Positions 57,298 to 64,000 of a DNA stretch of 64,000 nucleotides are shown here, in pieces. Both the position numbers and the translations under genes were made by a program. Source of the DNA: Agapanthus africanus (Eukaryota; Streptophyta; Magnoliopsida; Asparagales; Amaryllidaceae); the NCBI GenBank assembly GCA_030015575.1, contig JASDDO010000016.1, forward strand, positions 66,647,396-66,711,395, given 5' to 3'. Each line of letters opens with the position of its first letter. Positions within the stretch are counted from its first letter, which is position 1. The notes beneath the pieces are model-generated. The model searched no databases. It had not been told where the DNA came from and worked only from the letters and a program-made list of their open reading frames with translations.

Positions 57298-57824
57298 TGA
57301 AAAGTCATTTTGGTATTTTCCTAAAAATCGGTAAATATTTGGTATTTTTCTGTAAATCGTCATTATAATTATTTTTCAATATAAGCCTATGTATACCTAA
57401 TTTTGATAGGTAATTGCTAGTTTTTAGTAGCTAATGAGTTACTTACAAATTTCTGGTCGTTTAAATTTTTTTTCCTATTTTCCTATTTTTAATATTATTT
57501 TAAGCTGTTAAAAATACATTAAATTAGCGATAAATACAAATTTGAATAGGCTAATTACTTGCTTTAGAACCATGACAACAAAAATCAAGTTTGTAATATA
57601 ATTTTTAGTATGTTATTTGCAAGTTCTAATTAGTTGTAATCAAAGGAAATTAAAATTTTAAATAAATTAAACTAAAACTTGCATTTTTGTAACCTGAGGG
57701 GTTCTTTTTGCATAAGATTTTCTTTGTACACCTCTAACAACCTCACCCCTCTTATTGGCCGGCCCCACCACCTTGGCAGTAGCCCATTCCCCCCCCAAAT
57801 TTGTCTTCATCTCTTTTGAATAAA
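57298..57824 (+). repeat. R2: diverged R-type LTR, first part
   Basis: Starts TGTAACGCCTTGAAAAGTC in plus orientation and shares scattered words with R's LTR read in sense (for example TTAATATTATTTTAAGC). It is AT-rich and ends in a C-rich segment at 57740-57800. Confidence 0.65.
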
Positions 57825-58411
57825 GAACCGTGGTAGGATAGTAATCTAAGTACAGTGGGAACACACTCGAGACGAAGTAGCAGTGTCAAGTCGACGGACT
57901 AAGCTGTACTCATGTCACCTAGGAACTGCTATCTGACGATGGGTATAAATCCAACATGCAGTTCCCGGCGATTCCTGTCCGGTGTACCCGTAACCCAATG
58001 AGAACCTGCATACTATCTCCAGTACGACATACTGATGGCTGTGGGACAGACCATCTCCTCAACTGGGATGAGAAGCGTAAACACCAGTCTACTCCGGAGT
58101 ATCGATGCCCTGTCTCGATAATCCTACGACCAGGGACCTGTATAGGATGTTGCTTACATACTACCCAGCCCCTACTAGTGTGACTGCTATCACAACGCTG
58201 ATAATCAAGCAAAGATCCTAAGGGCTCTACTATTATGAATAGGCGATAGTTTAAAAGAAACATATGCACATATTAAAGTAGACTAAAACCAAGTAGCATA
58301 CTGCCATTTTTAGCAAGACTGTCAATACAACTGTGAATATCCCAAGCTTCCATTAAGTAATATACAAATTAGTATGATACAGTAATGGCCTCTAGGGCAT
58401 AAACACTAACA
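57825..58411 (-). repeat. A2: truncated A-family LTR inside R2
   Basis: 587 bp equivalent to about 1457-2044 of A's left LTR in the same orientation, ending in ACTAACA at 58411. Only the sense 5' part of the LTR remains, cut at 57825. The flanking R2 sequence is not contiguous across it (about 2.8 kb of the R LTR is missing), so insertion was followed by a deletion. Confidence 0.8.
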
Positions 58412-58886
58412 ACATGGTGGGTCGGGTAAGGTCCCCCAGGGCAATAAGCTCGAGTAGCAGACGATGAGCCTGGCAGGGGAAGACTACCTACCGGTGATTG
58501 TTGGCGCGGCGGATATCAAAAAGATACCGACCGTGGCCGTGAGATATTGAGATATTGATATTTTTAGATGGACCGGCCGGACGGCTGGGGCCGGGATATT
58601 GGATACAGATACCTTGGGACACTGAGATATTTATTTGAGGTACCGATGCTGGGCACTGATTTCTGTTGATTTCATATGATATTTCCTCAGATATTTCACA
58701 GAAATTTTCCTAAGATGAAAATAATGATTTCCTCATATCAGCATATTCAGATCACGTGTTACATTGCATTCATGTCGCATACATGCTAGTACTTCATACC
58801 ATATCAATATTGTAGAATTGTGACACTTTGCGTACATGCTTACGATATTCTTTATAAATGATACATATTACTCATGAGTTGGCAAC
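58412..58886 (+). repeat. R2: diverged R-type LTR, second part
   Basis: Matches the complement of R's LTR around 44160-44755 (words such as ACATGGTGG, GAGCCTGGCAGGGGA, ACTACCTACCGGTGATT), clearly more diverged. It ends at CATGAGTTGGCAAC, where D is inserted. Confidence 0.78.
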
Positions 58887-60346
58887 TGTTCAGTTGATAA
58901 AACTGCACATTTGTATTACATTTTCCTACCATTCTCATATTAAAAAAGGACTTTATTATAATATATTATACATATGAGGGTTTATGTGTAAAAACACCAT
59001 TTTCCATGTGTTAATATATTTTAATTAGTATTTGGTAGGAAAATGTATGCAAATAATATTATTGACCTAATCCTAGTAGAACAAAGTCTACTAAAATCTT
59101 ATTTGAGTTGTTGTGCAGAATATTTCCAAGTTGTGCAGAATTTTCCAAGGATAGAATCAAGCAAATCAAGTTGTTGATGAAATCTTGACAAATTAAGAAG
59201 CAAAACTTGGAGACCAAGTCTGGAAGCAACCGAGAGAAGATTTCTGAATTCTAAAGGTGCCTTGGATTGCCAAATGTCACAATCAGAGAGCCCAAGAAAA
59301 TTGATGAAGAGATCCTCACCATTGGCCGCGGATCCGCGGCCATACCCTCTCTTTGGCCGTGGATCCACCGCAATAATAGGGAGTTGGAAGGCAAGATTTT
59401 TGGAGATCAATCATTGCTAAATTTTATCAAGTTTTCAACAATAAGATTCTAGCTTTGCACTGTAAAAGGGCACCGAGAGCCTCATGGAAAAGCTATCAAG
59501 CCGAAGAGATCACGAAGCCCCAGACGCTCACGCATCCAGGCTGATCGTCAACTGTTCGTCTACCTCCTTAAAAAAGATCGAGAAGCAACTAGTTTGTAAT
59601 CATTTTCTACGGAATAAAGTGTAGATTGTTCAAGTTGATTAATAAAGGTAGTTATTTTATTTAATTCTTTTGCATTTTACATTATGTTTTCCCTCTCTTT
59701 CTTTTCATCTTCTTCTCCCAACATGCGCGAGTAATTCTCCGCTTGTTAGGGTTCGTAGGATTAGGGTAGGCTAATGGACGATGAAAATAACTAAACCCCT
59801 TTTAAGTCCTATAAAGTTTAGGAACTTTATCAAAAGAATCATTAACATCCTAATCGGGCGCGCTAGCAATTCTTTGCTAGTCCCGACCGCGCTTAGAGAT
59901 TAGATTAATGATTGTTTTGGTAGAGGCTAGATATGAACGGAGTTCCGTGTCGAGATAAGGGTTAAGAGTGGGATTCTTTTTCCCTCCAGAAACCCTAATC
60001 TACACGCATCACCGTCGTTCTAGTTCTAAATCTATTAATGGATAAAAATGGTAACTTTTAATTAATCGTCCATAACTACTAAATCCTAACAAACTCTACA
60101 AGCCCTCTTATTATATTATCTACATCTCTAAAATAATCTAGATCTATATTTTTGCATTCTTGCTTAACGTAGATCTAGAAACTTTTCACAAAATTCTTAT
60201 TTCCTCCTCTCTTTTTCAACACATCTAAAGTAAGAGTAAAAGGTTCCACGTTTCCCTGAGGACGACCCGTACTCATCTCGGTCTAGCTACACGCGACACC
60301 GTTATTGATTGCGGTTAACTACAAACACACTCTTTCGTATCAATCA
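58887..60346 (+). repeat. 5' LTR of element D (gypsy, Athila/Tat-like)
   Basis: 1460 bp, TGTTCAG...CAATCA, preceded by GCAAC (58882-58886) and followed by the tRNA-Asp primer site. Contains a GC palindrome pair at 59324-59371: the perfect 18-bp GGCCGCGGATCCGCGGCC, then GGCCGTGGATCCACCGC. The LTR end resembles that of C (gacgacccg, GACACCGTT, GCGGTTA). Confidence 0.9.
59324..59371 (+). repeat. D LTR: GC palindrome pair
   Basis: GGCCGCGGATCCGCGGCC (59324-59341, perfect palindrome) and GGCCGTGGATCCACCGC (59355-59371), 13 bp apart. The inverted LTR has the complementary pair at 62375-62422. Confidence 0.85.
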
Positions 60347-60348
60347 AA

Positions 60349-60367
60349 TGGCGCCGTTGCCGGGGAT
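60349..60367 (+). other. Primer binding site of element D
   Basis: TGGCGCCGTTGCCGGGGAT, 19 bases complementary to tRNA-Asp. Confidence 0.93.
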
Positions 60368-60592
60368 ACGTGCGTAATTTTTTATTTTTACTATTTGTGT
60401 TGGATTCTTAGACGAGTCATATCATTATTAACACAAAACCGCAAATTGCATATTTAACGATTTGTGCGTGAATTTTTGTAAGGAGATCTGGAGTCACAGA
60501 ATTAAGGAAAACAGGAAACAGAGACATTTTTAGAGATCCAGAGGAGCACAAAAGGATATACAAAAAATTTCATCAAGCAATCCATCTGCCAC

Positions 60593-60638
60593 GCGGCGGA
60601 ACCGCGGCAAAAGTACCCTTGCTGCAGCGGAACCGCGG
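60593..60638 (+). repeat. D: GC palindrome pair in leader
   Basis: GCGGCGGAACCGCGGC (60593-60608) and GCAGCGGAACCGCGG (60624-60638), 15 bp apart, about 240 bp from the primer site. The first unit is identical to E's first unit (29166-29181), although E is copia and D gypsy. Confidence 0.82.
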
Positions 60639-61009
60639 TACAACAGAGGAATTAGGGCTACGGAATTCTCTGGTAAGATTCTCAACTCTTTCTCTCTCCT
60701 CTCAGATCCAATAAAATCTATCTTCTACAGGATTCTTTGCAAAATCGCGCTGCTAAAAAAATCTTTTTGCAAAAGTTTTGTGATTGGTTTTGTTTTGCAT
60801 ATTTTAATACGGATTCTAAGGGGCAAAGACCAAATCAAGATTAGGTGGGGATTTCATCACCCTTCCTAAGCCCCACAAATCACAAACCGAGCATATAGAT
60901 CAACCCTTCATTAATTTAAAAAATATCTAGACCAGACTCTAAGGACTGTCGCGCTCAATAAGGACAGAGGAAGGTCGTGGGTAATCTATCGTTTATCCGC
61001 ATTACTTTT

Positions 61010-61098
61010 GTAGTGCCTAGGCAAGTGTGACAAAGGCTAGTGGTTTTTAATTAGGCCCACGACGTGGTTCCTTCCCACTTACCTGGCACTTATCTGGC
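61010..61098 (+). other. D: diverged leader module
   Basis: Reads GTAGTGCCTAGGCAAGTGTG, then TTTAATTAGG, CCAC-GAC-GTGG, CACTTACCTGGC. Same order as in C (GTGTCTAGG, TTAATTAAGG, CGC-GAAA-GCG, CACTTACCTGGC), with a different but pairing stem. Confidence 0.62.
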
Positions 61099-61394
61099 TA
61101 CAAGGGTAGTACGGAGGCGGTAGAGGATTGATCCTGCGGCTTGTCCTTTGGAAGTCTAGGAGCGGTCTAAAGACTGACCTAGGTAACCTTAGTTCTATGG
61201 TTGCTTGTGCATCTTAGGGGTGATTTGTCTTGAGTCCCACTTTTTTCAAAACAAGCCAATTTTAAATCACACACACGCTGCCACTTGCACTAAACCCGCT
61301 TAGTGCATGCTCGGCTGGACACGGGATCCTAGTGCCCGTCTTGTCCGCGTTCCTGCTATCGACGCCGAACTCGGCTCGGCTGGACACGGGGTGA

Positions 61395-61399
61395 GTTGC
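61395..61399. repeat. Possible D target duplication, inverted
   Basis: GTTGC, the complement of GCAAC at 58882-58886. With the preceding GGGGTGA it reproduces the expected right flank of D in reverse. Confidence 0.65.
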
Positions 61400-62860
61400 T
61401 GATTGATACGAAAGAGTGTGTTTGTAGTTAACCGCAATCAATAACGGTGTCGCGTGTATCTAGACCGAGATGAGTACGGGTCGTCCTCAGGGAAACGTGG
61501 AACCTTTTACTCTTACTTTAGATGTGTTGAAAAAGAGAGGAGGAAATAAGAATTTTGTGAAAAGTTTCTAGATTTACGTTAAGAAAGAATGCAAAAATAT
61601 AGATCTAGATTATTTTAGAGAAGTAGATAATATAATAAGAGGGCTTGTAGGGTTCGTTAGGATTTAGTAGTTATGCACGATTAATTAAAAGTTACCCTTT
61701 TTATCCATTAATAGATTTAGAACTAGAACGACGGTGATGCGTGTAGATTAGGGTTTCTGGAGGGAAAAAGAATCCCACTCTTAACCCTTATCTCGACACG
61801 GAACTCCGTTCATATCTAGCCTCTACGAAAACAATCATTAATCTAATCTCTAATCGCGGTCGGGACTAGCAAAGAATTGCTAGCACGCCCGATTAGGATG
61901 TTAATGATTCTTTTGATAAAGTTCCTAAACTTTATAGGACTTAAAAAGGGTTTAGTTATTTTCATCGTCCATTAGCCTACCCTAATCCTACGAACCCTAA
62001 CAAGCGGAGAATTACTCGCGCATGTTGGGAGAAGAAGATGAAAAGAAAGAGAGGGAAAACATAATGTAAAATGCAAAAGAATTAAATAAAATAACTACCT
62101 TTATTAATCAACTTGAACAATCTACACTTCATTCCGTAGAAAATGATTACAAACTAGTTGCTTCTCGATCTTTCCTAAGGAGGTAGACGAACAGTTGATG
62201 ATCAGCCTGGATGCGTGAGCGCCTGGGGCTTCGTGATCTCTTCGGCTTGATAGCTTTTCCAAGAGGCTCTCGGTGCCCTTTTATAGTGCAAAGCCAGAAT
62301 CTTATTGTTGAAAACTTGCTAAAATTTAGTAATGATTGATCTCCAAAAATCTTGCCTTCCAACTCCCTATTATTGCGGTGGATCCGCAGCCAAAGAGGGG
62401 GTATGGCCGCGGATCCGCGGCCAATGGTGAGGATCTCTTCATCAATTTTCTTGGCCTCTCTGATTGTGACATTTGGCAATTCAAGGCACCTTTAGAATTC
62501 AGAAATCTTCTCTCGGTTGGTTCCAGACTTGGTCTCCAAGTTTTGCTTCTTAATTTGGCAAGATTTCTTCAACAACTTGATTTGCTTGATTCTAGCCTTG
62601 GAAAATTCTGCACAACTTGGAAATATTATGCACAACAACTCAAATAAGATTTTAGTAGACTTTGTTCTACTAGGATTAGGTCAATAATATTATTTGCATA
62701 TATTTTCCTACCAAATACTAATTAAAATATATTAACACATGGAAAATGGTGTTTTTACACATAAACCCTCATATGTATAATATATTATAATAAACTCCTT
62801 TTTTAATATGAGAATGGTAGGAAAAATGTAATACAAATGTGCAGTTTTATCAGCTGAACA
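61400..62860 (-). repeat. Second D LTR, in inverted orientation (3' LTR)
   Basis: 1461 bp, the reverse complement of 58887-60346 with a few percent difference. On the minus strand it is preceded by a PPT, so it is a 3' LTR. Its GC pair lies at 62375-62391 and 62405-62422. Confidence 0.9.
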
Positions 62861-62897
62861 AATACCCCCAAACTTATCTTTGATCGTCCCGAGCAAA
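62861..62897 (-). other. D: hairpin and polypurine tract (inverted part)
   Basis: On the minus strand TTTGCTCG-GGA-CGATCAAA, then AAGTTTGGGGGTATT, ending at the LTR. Matches C's hairpin-PPT with one mismatch in the stem. Confidence 0.85.
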
Positions 62898-64000
62898 CTA
62901 GTTTGTTTAAGAGGAGAAAAAGAAAGGAGAAAACTAAGCATACTTTCGTAGGCAGACACGATTGCACTGAACACGTGCAACAAGCCGTTAAACCTCTAGG
63001 TGTCCCTAGTAGGAGGAGTGTTGTCTCCTGAGGGTTTTCAGCGGATTACACCCACAAAATCCTATAATAAAAGAGAGACGGTGAAATTTACATATAAAGA
63101 TAAGAACCATAAAAGAAAGACTTTGAAAATAAGAGTTTCCAACTACACTAGCTTTTCAGTTGTCATGAGCCCTATCTTAATAGTCATGAAAAGATGTTAG
63201 AAATCACATCATCCCTCAATAAAACATCGTCTTTATTTTTCATTCCTACCTTTCATCCATACATTGATCATATAACCCCACGTGTGTGAAATGGACATCC
63301 CTACATTCGGAGAATTCAATTCAAGCTATCATACTCTTGTCCATCTACCTTAGTACTTTTGAATTTGATGAATAATTAGGGTTGCTCACACCTTTTCATG
63401 CGACTGTTAATACTTCTTGAGGTACTAACCGACCGATTACTCATGTGCTTGCAGATTAGGTGATAATATTTTCCTCGTCTTGCACCTCCTAAGGCTTAGC
63501 AGTGACTCTCAGACCAGTTGGCCTTAGGGCACTAGGTGAAGAGGCACCCTCGCTATATTTTTTTATTGCTGCCTTGGCGATAACAAAACCAGTGTTCATT
63601 TTTTTCTTTTCACCATTTTTATATTTTCTTCATTTTTTTTCCATTTCCTTCATACTTTGGCTTTTAGACAAGAGCATTTCAAGGTATCCTCTACTATCCC
63701 GAGTTTCAAGACGTGTGTATGTGCATATAGTAGGGTATCAACGTTCAAAATGTTTGGCTTCCAGAATAGAAACTATTTTTCAGACTTATTTTTATCCTCA
63801 GATTATTGACTTCTTTCATCTTACTAACCCTTGGGACAACAGCTCATAACTACTTATTACTAGTTCGTATAAGAAAACTTCTAATTTTCTTGGTTTTCTT
63901 AAATTATTCCTATCTTTTGGACGTAATTTTTCACTTTCTACTCTTTTGTTATAAAAGAAATTTTTTTAAATTTTTTTGAAATGTTGTGCTTATGCAAAAT
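62898..64000 (-). other. D: 3' interior, inverted, running out of the window
   Basis: Two blocks match C's 3' region: about 62960-63066, and about 63500-63535 (CACCTAGTGCCCTAAGGCC in sense). Otherwise AT-rich without a credible coding region. The open frame at 63502-63849 is antisense to the element and low in complexity. Confidence 0.75.

Larger units (their letters stand above)
60368..61394 (+). other. D: leader and start of interior
   Basis: Non-coding. Contains a GC palindrome pair (60593-60638), a CAG-GATTCTTTGC motif shared with C (about 60728), a block aligned with C's leader (about 60830-60960) and the GNRA-type module. The last part (61290-61390) has two copies of CTCGGCTGGACACGGG. 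No ORF of interest before the junction with the inverted LTR. Confidence 0.78.

Noticed and set aside
59099-59410. Open frame of 103 codons, antisense in D's LTR, also present at 62336-62647
   Set aside because: The two copies differ mostly at amino-acid-changing positions and no domain is visible. It is duplicated only because it lies in the LTR.
63502-63849. Possible 115-codon gene near the right edge
   Set aside because: Phe-rich low-complexity frame antisense to D's 3' region, part of which aligns with C as non-coding sequence.

Overview
This is repeat-rich heterochromatin from a flowering plant. I see no host gene, tRNA or rRNA gene. All 64 kb can be read as LTR retrotransposons inserted inside one another. 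Evidence for a plant: Ty1/copia elements of the Angela (BARE-1-like) type, with LTRs of about 2 kb, long untranslated leaders, a TGGTATCAGAGC primer site (initiator tRNA-Met) and an AAGTGGGAGAT polypurine tract (PPT); Ty3/gypsy elements with a tRNA-Asp primer site TGGCGCCGTTGCCGGGGA and an AAGTTTGGGG PPT (Athila/Tat type); and a large non-coding LARD-like element. The species cannot be told. Letters A to H and R are my own names.

Layout of the nest. H is an old minus-strand copia whose RNase H/RT remains survive at 43416-43529 and 55282-56100. Into H went F (plus-strand copia, right part only, 37131-43415), R (minus strand, 43530-55276, LTRs of 4.5 kb, target duplication CTCTG) and E2 (an E-family LTR cut short at 57297). 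Into F went E (plus-strand copia, 27720-37130; its first LTR begins left of the window). Into E's first LTR went A (minus-strand copia, 3-27719). Into A went B (minus-strand copia, 2648-12447, duplication TAAGC) and C (plus-strand gypsy-type, 15969-23775, duplication TTCAG). Into E2 went R2 (a diverged R relative, from 57298), which carries a truncated A-family LTR (A2) and the gypsy-type element D (from 58887). D's second LTR lies in inverted orientation at 61400-62860. By-eye LTR divergence agrees with the nesting order: B 2/2091, C about 0.7%, A about 1.9%, E about 2.3%.

Coding capacity. Only A keeps recognisable gag, protease, integrase, RT and RNase H, and these are broken by two frameshifts, three in-frame stops and the B insertion. 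B and E share one gag deletion and decayed pol, although B moved very recently, so they look like a non-autonomous family mobilised in trans. C has one long unrecognised ORF split by a TAG. R and D have no convincing ORF inside the window.

Most interesting content: the non-coding leaders. Pairs of GC-rich palindromes about 30 bp apart occur in leaders or LTRs of both copia and gypsy elements. A leader module with a GNRA-type hairpin is shared by copia A and E and gypsy C and D. A triplet of hairpins with co-varying stems occurs in A, B, E and F. A module of about 130 bp is shared by B, E and R. C repeats a hairpin-plus-PPT unit, and R carries an array of about ten GTGC/GCAC hairpins. Together these suggest cis-acting RNA modules exchanged between unrelated retrotransposon lineages in one genome.
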